Assembly: GCA_030248215.1 (NCBI GenBank)
Contig: JASANG010002678.1
Coordinates: 62,001-126,000 of the forward strand
Source of the DNA: Enoplolaimus lenunculus
Taxonomy: Eukaryota; Nematoda; Enoplea; Enoplida; Thoracostomopsidae
Length of the DNA: 64,000 nt
Direction: 5' to 3'
Of this stretch, positions 1 to 13,400 are shown piece by piece. The position numbers were made by a program, and so were the translations under genes. The notes beneath the pieces were generated by a model. It made no database searches, was not told the DNA's origin, and was given only the letters and a program-made list of their open reading frames with translations. Numbering within the stretch: the first letter of the stretch is position 1; each line of letters starts with the position of its first letter.

Positions 1-579
1 CTGATCCCCTCCTGACAGCGCGTAATCCACGATCGTGGTTTCATTTGTACATATTGTACATGCCACTTGATAAATTTGCGACCACAATAAACATTACGCC
101 GCGTAACTAGCGAAACTGTTTTATATACGGATCCGCTTTTGGTATACTATTCCGCAAAGGCTGTGAGTGAGGCTTATTTTTTGGCTTTTATGCATGTCAT
201 TTGTCACTGTATCTAAACAAGTGTAACACGTCATCATTTTCATTGAATTAGCAATTAATTTCAATCAGGGCTTAGCCAAGATTTGAAAAGGACATGTTAA
301 GTTCTACAACATTTTCGAAGGAAGTGCTGTTGCCAAGTAAAAAAGTTCTTTAAAATATCAGTGCAAAAATGTTAAGAGGAGTGTTTACCTTACCTCTAAA
401 AGCCCCTTTGCCTTTGCCCTTGTATTCAATTCTTAGAGCGCAGTATTGCAGAATGATGCAATTCATAGAGCGCAATATTGCGCAATGCTTACTTTTCTTG
501 CTAATTTAAATACACCGGCTGCACTGGGCACTTTGCAGTAACTTAAACGGGTTCTCATCAACGACTTAATTTATTTAAG
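1..579. other. No gene recognised; upstream intron of the EF-hand gene
   Basis: This AT-rich stretch shows no convincing exon. I looked for the first part of the EF-hand pair that should precede the exon at 580 (the usual R-E-A-D-E-D stretch before the second calcium loop) and did not find it, so the preceding exon probably lies outside the window. Two near-identical short motifs around 437-490 (gagcgcagtattgc / gagcgcaatattgc) form a small local duplication. Confidence 0.5.
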
Positions 580-3500
580 GATCGGGTACCATAGAGTGGC
601 CTGAATTTTTGAAGGCAATGACTGGATTTGATCCAAATGCTCCTAAAGTAAGATATAATGGCATTCAGATAGACGAGGGGTTTGGCTGCATTTGGGTTTA
701 TTGTCAGTGTTTTTATAACCTTTGCTTTACATTGATTGGCGGGAAATATATTTTGAATAATAACCGAAAGAACATACTTTTCGGCATAAAGCATAATCAA
801 GTTCCAGTTTAGGAACTAATTAGAACCGTTTGTTCAATATAGGTTAATACGTCATATTACAATGTTTTGAAGGATACTACAGTATGTAGTTTAACTAAGC
901 GTGTAATACCTAATGATGGCGTGCATCGGTTATTCATATTAAAGAGCCAGGATCAAGTCTAATAATTTCTGTTCAACTTTATAGTTCTTTTCAAATACGT
1001 ACGCATTGTTTAAGGAATCCACTACAGCGGTTACAACTACGACTACTGCTACGGTCAGGTAATGATAACTCGTAACCGTCAAATATTAGGCACTTGTTTG
1101 CTTTCCTATTGGCACTAATGTAATAAATTGGCAGAATAAGTTTAAGTCTGAGTGTAAGGCTAATTCTATTCATTAGCTTCATCCAAAGCCGAACGTTAAA
1201 GCTATGCATAAGCAGTGTAAGCCTGTTTTATTAGTTTTGTTGTTATTTGTAGGGGGGGGGAACTTTTAGTGATGGAGTACACTGTTCCAAATCAGTATAT
1301 CACAAAGCTTTGTGGCAACGACATTTTTTGACGAAAACATGATGTAATTTTTTTGTTGTTTGACTAAGAAAGAATTCAGTATTGATTGCCTGTGTTAACA
1401 AATAAATTAGCAGTAATGATTGTTAACCTTGGATAATATTTCAGCGAAACCACGTTTAAAGAATTGAGTGCCAGATATGAAACTGCCCAAAAGCAAATTG
1501 AACAATTGAGCGAAGACCTAAAGGTCAGTTTAATTGCGGGCTCTTCATGCTCAATCTAAACATTAGTTAGCTTTTGCGTAAGTAGCATCGGAGATACCTC
1601 AAACGTTTTGATACCAACAGAGAATTTCACAACACAGCACCGAAACTTTGTTAAGCAGCATTTTGCAGCACTGCTGCGCTCGTTTTTGCCTACTGCAGTT
1701 CTACCCTAAAACCAATTGGTTATAGAACCACAAGGTAATTACAACAGTTTTGTTGCAAGTTCGTGAAAAGGATAAAAACAGTTTGCATGCATACTTATAC
1801 GCACAAGTTCATTTGAAAAAAAGTGAAACAAAACTGGAAAAATAATTTCAGAAAGCTGCTGTGACTGTCGCCCAAAGACAATCTGATTTCGATACTGCTC
1901 GGTCGGAAATCATTGATCTCAAAAATCGTTTGTCTGTCGCGGTAAGTTAAAGGATATATATTTCAGCTAGACTACTAAAGTAATATGTTCGCAATTGTCG
2001 GTTTTGGTTTGTTTATTTACTCCTGTATATAGGGCGGCGTTAAATTTAGATTCGGGAACTTTAACAAAAATCTAGTTTATCGTCTGCCGACGCATGTTAA
2101 TAATTTTTTGTTTCAATGTTATGCAGTACAAATAATGTAATGTGATTAAAAATATATAATGCGAGTTTAGCAGAGCAGATACCACTATGCAACAACTAAT
2201 TTGGTTACATTATTTGAATTTAAAAAATTTTGTTTTTCAATCTATTTCAGGACGAAGAAATGCAGAAATCACGTCAAGCTGTTCAGTAAGTTAAAACTCT
2301 AACGCTTTGTGTTGCGTAGAGCACCAAGTTATTGTGTTTATTGTAAACCTTGTGTGTTAAAAGCATTCGGTTTTATTTATTATGTTTAAGCTATGTTTAG
2401 ACTTTGAAAAAATTATTGCAAAGAGATAATATTAAAGCTGTGCGCTATAGCAATCCACAGAGCATGCTTCACTCTCGTGTGTAATTTGTTACAATGGGAT
2501 TCAATTTCCAAACGACTAGTTTAGCAGCTAATTGAGCAGAAATTTTATTCTATGTAAAAGACAGCGTATGTGTTGTGTTGATTACAAGTCAGCGTTTGAC
2601 ACTGTTGTCTTGTCACCAATGTGTTTCGGTTAGTTTAAAAATTATTAGAAAAAAATATTTGCATTCTTTTAATCGATGCTAACTTCTTTAGTTTTAATCT
2701 CATTTCAAACGGCTGTAAGCTACAAACTGGTGGCGAACAAACAAATCCAACCACAATTGGAAAAACGTGAAAGCAAACGCAGCCGCCATTACGCCATTAC
2801 TGTGCGCTTAATTTTTAGCATGATCGTATGTGTTTGTTTCAGTGTGACATCATCATCCCCAAACAACAAGGCCGAAATGGACAAGATGAACCAACTTTTG
2901 GTACGTTTCTGAGACACTGAATATTGTTTTAGCACTTTCTTCCTCACTTATATACAGTAACATTAAATTTTCGGTTGTGTCGTAGATGTTTCAGTGAAAT
3001 TAACTTGAGATACCGGCGAGGCGTCTCGTCATTGAATTGTCGCGGGGTTCGGGTTTAACCTGCGGAAGTGACAGATTCATCTGAGGTCAGGGTGCGACTG
3101 GATATCTGGAACCGGTTTAATATCCGACAAAAAGAATCTATATCCGGTCCCGGTATCTCGATTAAACCTACCAGATATTTATGGTTGTGGTGCCGAATAT
3201 CAACATTAAACTGCTTTTTACAAGTGTACAGATTTAACGTCGTGCAGCGATTGGATTCCGGGCAATCCAAGAAGCTCAAATTTTGATACGTCATTTATTT
3301 TGCGCCGCTCAAATACTTCAAACATTGCAGAAGTTTAGATAGCATGTTCGGTTAATATCAGGTTGGGGTAAAAATTCACTGTCCGGATCCCGTATCCGGT
3401 AAGTTAGTATCCGGTCGTACCCTAACAAAGGTTCGTTACTAAAAGGGTGGTGGAGCCGGTTGCCTAGGATGGTTGGCTGCTTGGTTTGGAACCAAGAACC

Positions 3501-4403
3501 CTCGCTCGCTTGAGATTTGTAATTCGGCGCACTGTTCAAGGCAAAACACGGTATAGTTTTACCAGTGTTAAGGTTGCTGCAGGCTGATAATTAGTACATT
3601 CCACTTTCTTATGTTTGCTCATAATTAGATTAGCTAAAGCAATTTTGTTCTTTATTGGAGGTTCGCCGAACAGATATTCCCCCTATGTTGGCGGCCGCCA
3701 TTTTGCCACCGCTTAGCATTTCCAATAAACTCCAATTATACAATTTAGTATTATTTAGGTTGAAACAATGCTATGTTTGCAATAAATTCTGGTAGTATAG
3801 ATTTGAATTCGGAATCGGCAAAAATTTGTGTTGGAGTATGGGTTTGAATTAGGTGACACCCTGAGTTGAAAAACATAATAAAAACGTTAAAACAACGTTC
3901 ATTATAATAATAATAATAATAACAATAATAATAATAATAACAATCATAATAATAATAATCGTAATCATAATAATACTAGGATGATGAAAAGAAGACTGTG
4001 CGATCGATTTCGGAAAAACTGGCAGCTACGATAAAACAGCTAGAGAAACTGACAGCTGAACGCCAAGTAGAGAACTGGATTTTTCTACATGTTTGTTAAA
4101 TAACGAACGCTACTAGTTCGAATCTCTGTGTTATGATTTTGCATTTTTTATCGTGAAGATTATGTTGTATTATACACGCCTTAAAATGTTAGTCGCCGAT
4201 CGGTATATATCCCATATTCAGGTGTATCTTAGTAGTGCGATCCTTAAGAAAAAAAGCACGTAAAACGAATAAATCTGACTGGGCCGTGGTTAAATGCCTT
4301 ATTAGTTTAATTTTATATAATTCAGAAACTCGAAAGTGTAGCTGCAGAAAACGTTAATCTGCACAAGAAGCTGTCTGAATACAGAACTCTATGCACGCAA
4401 TGG
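580..4403 (+). CDS. Module 0: end of an EF-hand pair, Thr-rich linker, coiled coil
   Basis: Exon 580-647 holds only the second half of a calcium loop and its exiting helix (GSGTIEWPEFLKAMTGFDPN). Its acceptor falls inside the loop, so an intron must split the loop after the third or fourth position; the other two modules have no intron there. Exon 1015-1058 is a Thr-rich linker (ESTTAVTTTTTATVR). Exons 1445-1523, 1852-1941, 2251-2288, 2843-2900, 3980-4066 and 4326-4403 encode mostly helical, charged sequence such as KELSARYETAQKQIEQLSED. The exon at 3980 is spliced directly out of an AAT microsatellite. The last exon (KLSEYRTL) has a counterpart in module 1 (KLSEYKSLYART), which supports module duplication. 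Exon 1015-1058 was found by analogy with the linker exons of the other modules and is the least certain. Confidence 0.75.
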
Positions 4404-7400
4404 GTACGTTTGTATTGGTTTAAAGTCTTATATCCATGCTATTGGTGATAAACGGGAGAGTAGTGTTTTGTTTAATATTGGGCCAAGTCCGGCGATTACT
4501 TTAAAGCACAATGTGGCAATAACATGATTCGGCCAACGTCTGCTTTGTTATTAAATAATGTCGACAGGCCTAGAATAGAGTGGTTTTGTTTCAACCTTCC
4601 CGTCAGTTCGTGTTGGTATATTGCATGGTCTTAAATTTGTTATGAGATCTCGTTAGTCATTTTTACGCACGTTTGTAATTTTAACCCGCATCACATGACA
4701 TTGTAGAAACTTCGTACTGTAATATGTTGTTTCGTTTTTGTTTTAGACAACCTCATTCACTCACGAAGATGTTACTGGTATGTGTTTCGGCAATCGGGCG
4801 CATGTGCCAGTTTATTACATGTATCTTTTTGACTGCATGCAGCGGTTAATATTTTCACCATTGTGTTTTCCAGCCTTCAGTTTGGGTTTTGAGAGTAGTC
4901 AAAATTATATTATATTGGTCGAGATTTTTCTGTGTGTTTCAAAAGTGATTTTAAATAAAACTTAAAAACGCTTTTTTGCTGTTTCAGAGTTACGAATTGT
5001 ATTCGATAAGTTTGACAAGAACAAGAACGGCCGCATTTCAAAATCAGAAATCACAAACTTGGTTGCTGCATGTGGTTACCAACTGACACAAGAATTTATT
5101 GACACACTCATGCGAGAAGCTGATGAAAATAACTCAGGGACAATAGAGTGGCCTGAATTTGTGAAAAATATAACTTTGTTCCTTCAACAAAACCAACAGA
5201 AACAGGTACATATTGTAGCCAGGATATCTTTATAGCAATCGCATTGGAGCGTTTAATGTTATTGATGGTGTGGTACACGTATTACGTACTTCTACTACAA
5301 AGTCATAATCTGAGCTTAGCCATGAATGAAAATTATACTTCCATAAGCCTTAGTAGATATATAGCAAGATTTGTAACGGAAGTGTTTTTCTATAGTGTTC
5401 TAACAAAATCATCGTTTCTATAGAACATCGCGCAAGTACTATTGCAATCAGGCTTGAGGTATGCTTCAGGTCAATTGACATTATTTTAGTTGACAAATAT
5501 TAAAGTGGAATGAACAAAGTTCAAAAATGATTTATGGTTCACATTTGGCATTGCACCAATATTGTAACTTTTACAGGATAAAGAGCGTAAAATGAAAAAG
5601 CAGACAGTGGAAGCAGTCCAGGCTAACGATGCGTAAGTCATTGTCTGCTGCAACTTTATCGTTCGAACGGGATGATGGTGGCATTGTGTTTCTTATTCCT
5701 AAATTGGGACTTTTTAGATATTTCACTAACTATTATGGATACAAGCGATATAATTTCTGCAATAAAGGGGTTTGGGTCCGAGGAATCTGAATAAATTGTT
5801 TACAAACGTCTAAAACGTGTAATTGAAAAGTTAGCTAATTGCTAATTTACATATTAGCTTAATTTATTAGCTAATTAAAACTTTAAATTAATTAACTGAT
5901 TATTTGGGTTACTGGAGGGTTTTTGGGTGTGAGGAATCTAAATAAAAGGTTTTTAAACCTCCGGAAGCGATATGAGTAGTTAGCTAATATCAAATTTGCA
6001 TATTAACTTAATTGGTTAAGCCGAAATTGTGACTTTTTAAGTTATTTCACTAATGATTACGGTTACAAGCGATATAATTTCTGCAGTAAAGTGTTATTGG
6101 GAGCGAGGAATCTGAATCAATTGTCTACAAACAGCATAATTGATAAGCCTAAATAAGGACTTTTTACAATATTTTATTACTTATTAGTGTTACAAGCTGT
6201 CTAACTTCAGCAATAAAGAGTTTTTCGCGTGCGGGGAATCTGAATAAATTGTATAATCTCCAAAACTGATAATTAGTTAGCTAATAACTGATTTGCATAT
6301 TAGCTTAATTGCTTAAGTGTGTTCGAGCTTCGTTCAATACATTCCCACTGCGACTGGTTTTGTATATATCGAGTGTATTTACACCAGTTTCCGAAGTTAC
6401 ATTTTTAAAAAACGAAATCTTGTTTAAAATTAGTATCACCTGCCACCTGTAGGAGATCTGTCTTGTCGACAATATTCTAATCCACCTTCCGGTTTTAAAT
6501 TCTAGTTGTTTACTGTATTTGATCGACAGACGTTCGCTTTAAATACGCAACGGTAGTTTTTATAGTTATGTAACCGCTGTTTGTGCTAATCAAATTTTTG
6601 TGTCTTCGAATGCAGCCTATTTTGGATTCGTATGTAGTTGAAAAATTTTGTTACTGAGCATGTTTGCTTTCGATGTTTGATAAAAGACTGTATTAATATT
6701 CTAGACTGAAAGTTGAAAAAGCCACCAATGAACTGTCTCAAAAACTGGCCGAAAAGCAAACTGAGATCGAAACGTATCGTACAAAGATAACTGAATTGGA
6801 AACAAAAATTCGAGTTAGTTTTGGAAGAAATGTTTTAGTATTGTGGTTTTTGATAAAAATATTGTGACATTTGGCAACTGAAGTGGGGAGCATGCTTGGT
6901 GACGTTTGTGGGATAATGTGATGGCTGCATAATTATTTTCAAAAAAGCAATATGTGTAAGTGTGCTAATAGATAGTTAAGTATCTCACGTGACCTTTGCT
7001 TAGCTTAACTGTTCGTTTTAACTTCTAGTCTAGGTGGATATCCAAAATTTAAGTAGTTTTTTCTGCATTTGCACGCAAACTGTGATTATTATTCTAGGAA
7101 TTACTGGAAACTCAATCGAAGTTTGAATCGATACAAAGGTCCAATGATCGTTTGTCAACAAAACTATCGGAATATAAGTCTTTGTATGCAAGAACTGTAA
7201 GTTTTACCGAGAAGATGTTGTAGCATTTTATTTTTGAACAAATGAAATGCTTACTATATTTGAATTATTTCGGAGAGGAAACCATGTTACTGCAGAAACG
7301 CAATTTTGGAAATTTGTGTTAATGCGTAATGTAGTATCTATTTGCTATTTTCTTTAGAGTTGATTTTGGAACAAAAATATTGATTTATTCTGCGTACCAT

Positions 7401-10400
7401 TAATGTTTTTATCAATGTTTTTAAATGAGTTATGAACGCTATGAATGGTCAAATTATACTAACTTAGTAACGATATATTATAATTTCAGGTTTACGGGTT
7501 TACTGAAAGCCAGGTTAAAAGTAAGTGAACAGGACCGATTGTAGGGCAGCGATTATTTTATTGATATCCATGACTACTTTTGATGTGTGCCAGGGTGCAA
7601 CCGGAATTCCGGTTATGGTTCCGGCATTTTTTCACCTTCCGGTTCCGGTAAATTTTTACCGGATTTAAAAATTCCGGTGTTATAATTTGGCCGTGTTCTT
7701 AACTTTGCTAATTTTTAAGAATCTCTTTTGAAAGACACTTGTACTCCGAGTATAAGCCATTGATGGTGGATTTCGCTTCAGTCGACGACGAAAATCTAAA
7801 ATACAACAAATAAAATAAATACCTATGTTCGACTAAGGTTATTTCACAAATAATAGAGCAAAAATTAAGATTAAAATGAAATTTTTGGTGAAATGCATTT
7901 TTCACTTTCCGGATCCGGTTCCGGTAAAATTTTCAAATTCCGGTTCCGGTAAATTGTAATTCCGGTTGCACCCTGATGTGTGTATATCATGCACATTCTG
8001 TAAAAAATAACCTGAACGAAATTTTGGCCTATCAGATTGTGATTTATTTCGAACCGCTTGACTAATAAACGTAGGTACCGCAATATTTATTGTTCTGACA
8101 AAATGTAAATCCGGTGTTTCTTCAAGCTTTTTCGATTATTGATCATTTTGTTATGTTACTGTAATTTTCGGTTTATTTTGGTTGCCTGTTCTCATTTTAG
8201 AATACAAGGCGGCGTTCGACTTTTTCGATGAAAATGGTGACGGTCGTATTTCAAAAGACGAGATTTCGGCGGCAATTGAAGCTTGTGGCATGACGCCGAC
8301 AACAAAATGGGTTGAGGAATTGATACGCGAAGCAGACGAGGATCAATCGGGCACGATTGAGTGGCCAGAATTTTTGAAGGCAGTTACAGGAATGACCGAA
8401 GAAACAATGGCCAGCAAACAGAAAACGGTAAGCGGTTGAGTGGGCGTTATATGGCACTTTATTATTGTGACTGTTTGCAGCGTTGTTGTCTCCTTGCCAG
8501 GCTCCAAATCCACTCTAATGCCTTCTCCCGGTAGTCTCCTGGTTTTAACGCTTGTCAGTCACCAGCAAAGGTAATATACAACTAGCTATGTACTTTTTGC
8601 TTCAAGCCGTTTCCGTCAGTGGTCACTTTGATTTTTTTTACTTTGTTTTATTAAAGGTCGGAAGAAATATTAATTTTGTTGTAGAAAGCCCAATTATAAA
8701 AAAGTATCGGTTTTTTGCAAACTATTTTTCTTTTGTTGCTAAAACGCCTTTCGAATTTCTCGAATAGTTTCTTATTTTTATTTGTCAACCAACATAATTT
8801 TGGATCTGTCTCGTCAGAAAAAGCATCATTGGATAAATTGATCGCGTTCAAAGACAGTAAGCGAGTTAATGCATGTTAAATTTTTGGGTAATTAGCTATT
8901 TACATATTATGATCCTGTAACAATAAAATTTTAAAGATTACAACCGAAGGTAACTTTAACAAATCAGATGATTGGGTTTGAATAAAATGGTAATTTTTGA
9001 TACGCCTCGTCCTGCTTTAAGCTTTCTGACATTAAAAAAGTATGCCAATTCATTTAAATGAAAAAATTATTTAATAAATATTGTGTGTTTCAGACTAAAA
9101 TTGAAAGAGTAGAAACAACAGAAACGATCAAAACTACAGAAAGTGATCCGTGTAATGAAGCTCAAAGGTGCGTGTAACACATACATAGTTTCTTCAAAAT
9201 TTCCATTTTTCAAACACTCGTCAATGGTACGTTATAAAGCTGAAGCGCCGAAATCGCAGCCTCAGTTGCTTGTTATAATATGATCTATCCATTGATTGCA
9301 ATTTTTATATCTGAACCGACCAATAGAGGCTTACATTAACTTGATTGTAGTTCAGGTTTACAGAACCAAAAAAGCATTAATTTGCCAGTTTGTTCATGCG
9401 ACGTCTTTGAAAATTCTTGCCAACCAACAGATGCTTTGAATGACTATTATACTTTATGACACAATAATTGTTTCGATTCCGATTCTGGTTGATACCGATA
9501 TAATCCAGTTCTGCTTTGCACCCTGACTGTAGCACATCGTTTTCACGTTTCAGATTGCAACAGGAATTGTCTCAAATGCAAGCCGAAAACGCTCGCTTGA
9601 ACACTTTGTTAAAAGAATATGAAACCAAACTGCAGGTATAATGAGTTTGGTGAAAGGTAACGCAATGCTCGCTGTATTGAAAAACTTTTCAATAATCGGG
9701 TAATTTTTGAGTAACCATTCATTACGCATTCAATGTATATTTGAAATAACTTGTTCTTTGAATTAAAATTAGTTTTTACAAGTAATTTAGATTTAACTGT
9801 TTCAGGAAAGTCTGAAGGAACAGCGAGAAATTGTTGAAAAAGTATTCAAATCTGCATTCCCGACCATCGAACTTCCTGGTGAAACTGCGGTGAGACAAAT
9901 AGTTTGTATTTTTGCTTATTGAACTAAAAATTCTGGAATTTGTGACCTTGTCAATTTGATTGTAATTGTCGAAGTCGAGTATTCTAAGACTTAGTGTTGC
10001 ACCGTACTCGCAACACGCCGCTGGACGCGGTCGCACGCCGCTAGACGCCGGCGTGCGGCACGATAAAAAATTTTGCCGCACGCCGCCAGAGGCCGGCGCA
10101 CGGCGTTGTAAAACTTTATTAAAAAATTCCTCTTTAAATATTGTCGCTGTAAGGAATATTGCCACTGTAAGGAATATTGCCACTGTAATGATGTCATTTA
10201 ACTTTTATAAAATGCTTCAGTGGTCAACATTGCATTGGTCTTCAATTTAAACTGAGGGTTTTGTAAAATAAGGGGCACAATATGTTGCAAAGCCTCTGCA
10301 AAAGTTTAGTATTGAACTGACGAGATTTTCGCCGCACGAATAACAAAACTTAGTCGGCCACGTGTCTTCTTATTAAGCTCAATGCGTATATCTTGGAAAT

Positions 10401-13400
10401 GAGGCTACTTACCTGAACAATGTTGTTATAAAAATGTTTTCGCGGCAAAAGTGAACCACGAGCTGTGAAAACGTTATATTTGCGGGGTAAATGGCACTCG
10501 TGGAGGAGCACAAAGAAGTGTCGGGACGAGTCCCTCCATAAAGCGGAAGCCAGTAGGACAGAATACCATCTACTTATAGACGTACCAAGAATGGATTCAC
10601 GACATTGAAACGCGATTTTACAAAGAGATCAGAACAATTCATACAGAAAAAACTGTGAAGGAATCCAATGAGGTACTACAGGCACCATAAAATAAAAGTG
10701 ATGAAGAAATTGTGGTCGCTGGGGCTAGTGTACTACTGCTTGCTCTCTTTTACGGTAAACGTTTTTTTGTTGGTCACGGGCCCAGAAGTACATATTGCAG
10801 TTACGAGCCACGTCAGTTTCTCATTTTACACGCACCTGAAGGTTAAAGTGAGGTGCATCTTGTTTTCCAAGGTTCTACAAGCATTAGGAAACATATTGCA
10901 AATAATTGTCATCGTTTACCTAAGTTCTCCATTGGCATTTTTATTGACGTTTCCAAAATCCTCGCTACGTCCCTGCCTTTGATTGTGTAACTTTTGTATT
11001 CGTTAAAGACTTTGCTCGCTGAACTTGAACGGTACAAGAAGATGCTTGCGCAGACAGAAAATAGTGTCTCAGAGCTCCAAAAAGTGATTGACAATAATGC
11101 GGAGAAATATCGCGTGGAGTCAGAACAGTCAGCTGCTACAATTCTAAGCTTAGAACAAAAGATGGCAAACGTAAATTATGTTTTAATTTGATTACATACT
11201 TTCCTTCGAAAATTATTGATATCGCTCTGGATTAAAGTCACAAATTTTGAATTTAACAAAAGTTAAGGTTGATCATACTTGAAAAATGTTCTAGAAGGTA
11301 AATATATAGGTTCATTTTGAGCGAGCCGTTTTGATACAGCGCGTTGAACGGTCAAACCAATCATAGTGTCTTACTTAAGATTCATTGGTCTTCATAGGAT
11401 GAATGCTATGTTTTCGCTCCGTCAGTTTGGTGTCGTATGTAGCAGAAGAAGTGTTTTAAGATAATAAACGTTTCTTCCAAAATGACGGGATAAATCTTGT
11501 ATGCAGCAGCTGTCACTATATATTTTCAGATGTCACCTAGTCACAACATCAAATCTGAAGTCCACGAACACACAACGGTGACTAAAAAGGTAATGTGCCA
11601 TGCGTACTTTTGTGTAATCATTAGTTACCAGTTATAAAGCTCATTTTGTATATTTTCTGATGATTATTTTTGTAAAAAAATGTTTGATGTGCTACGTCAT
11701 AATTGTACGCATTCATTATGTTATAATGCCATAATTATTGCTCTTATGATATAGGAATTGGTACGAATGCAGTCTCAACTTGAGCTGGAACGCAAAACTG
11801 GGCAAGATTTGTCTGTTCAAGCGGTGAAATTGCGTGATATGCTCAAAACATCGCAGGCTGCGTTGCGACGAGAGCAAGAATTTGTTCGGCGACTCCAGCA
11901 AGAAATACAAAGATTGCAAGAGGTTGGTTTATTGAAAAATGATTTTGAAGTTTTCCATAAGTTATATTCATCTGGCATTTTGCGTCCCCAATCTCGAGTT
12001 GACAACTTTATTGAGGGAAGACCCTCATCTAAACTAGCGAATTGCCAGATGATTGGTTATCTGGCAATGATGGTTCTACTACTGGGTGCCACCGGAATTC
12101 TGGTTCCGGCATTTTTTCACCTTAGGTTCCGGTTCCTGTAAATTTTTACCGAAATTAAAAATTCCGCTGGAAATTAAGATATTTTACTAAAAAGTGACGG
12201 TAAAAATTAAATACATTTCATTAGTATAGTATGTAAATTGTGACAATGGCTGAAAATAAACTATCGAAGATAGATTTAACTTCCGTGGATTATGAAAATC
12301 TAATGTACCTAGTGAAAACATATCTCCAACTAGGGTTATTTCACAAATAATATTGCAAAAAAGAAAATTAAAATGAATTTATCGGTGACATGTATTTCTC
12401 ATTTTCCGGTTCCAGTCCAGTTGCACACGGCCGCTAAATGTTCCATAAAACTATTGTGTTCATAATGTACGTATGTATAGTATAAAATATTGTTTTAGGT
12501 GCAATATTCTAAACACGATGCTGCTAAGGTAAGCTATTGAAGTTTATGATGGAACAAAAGTCATGGACAAGACTAAAATGATATTGCCAATTTATCCAAG
12601 CAGCCGCTTTCCAAATTAAGATTTTGTACTGGATTTAAACATAAAATTGTGTTGTTTCTTGCACGTTTCGCTTGCGAGGTCTTTCTGCTAGTGCTTACGT
12701 GGCGAAAGGTTCAAATAGGCCGACTTCACCTATATTATTTACACATATGTACGTGCATCAATATTTCGTACAGATGTACATACCTCTATGTATGATATAC
12801 GGGATACCATTATTGCTCCCTACTATTCCGAGAGCGTCTGTTTGCGCAAAGATACGGATCAATAATGAACGTATAATTTTTTATGTCATCTTTAGGAACC
12901 AACAAGGGTGGATCTAGATAGATTTCCCTACCGGAGAATCTCGCCTGGCTTTGCGTCCGCAATTCCTCCTTTCTTCATTATTTATGCCAGCGACTTATCC
13001 AACCTAGTTAAGAGTAATTCGCTGGTACATCATACATAATAAAACTTCATCTCGCTCGCTACGCTCACTCGAAAAAGACTTTACCTAACGTTACACCTTC
13101 CCAATACGGCCGACATTTCGCCACTTGAGCTAAAATTGTCATTTTCATTAGGATGACGTCGGACTCGAAGGTGCGCGGGCAACCTCGGATCTCCCACCGA
13201 GAAATGCTGGAATCGCCAGTGGGCCACACAGCGCACGGGTCCGACATCTATGTTGAACCCCACTTTTCGTGCTTACACGTTAGGTCGGTTACACAAAACT
13301 TGCAAGGCCAATCGTAAAAAAACTCGATGAAATAAATTGCTTGCAAGTTAACTCGTTAGAGGCAGGAAGCACTCCACTTGCGGTGGTTCATTTCAAAGCG

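Noticed and set aside
9776-10250. Open frames of 94-135 codons across the GC-rich block on both strands
   Set aside because: They coincide with a palindromic repeat shared with other sites and have no splice or homology support.
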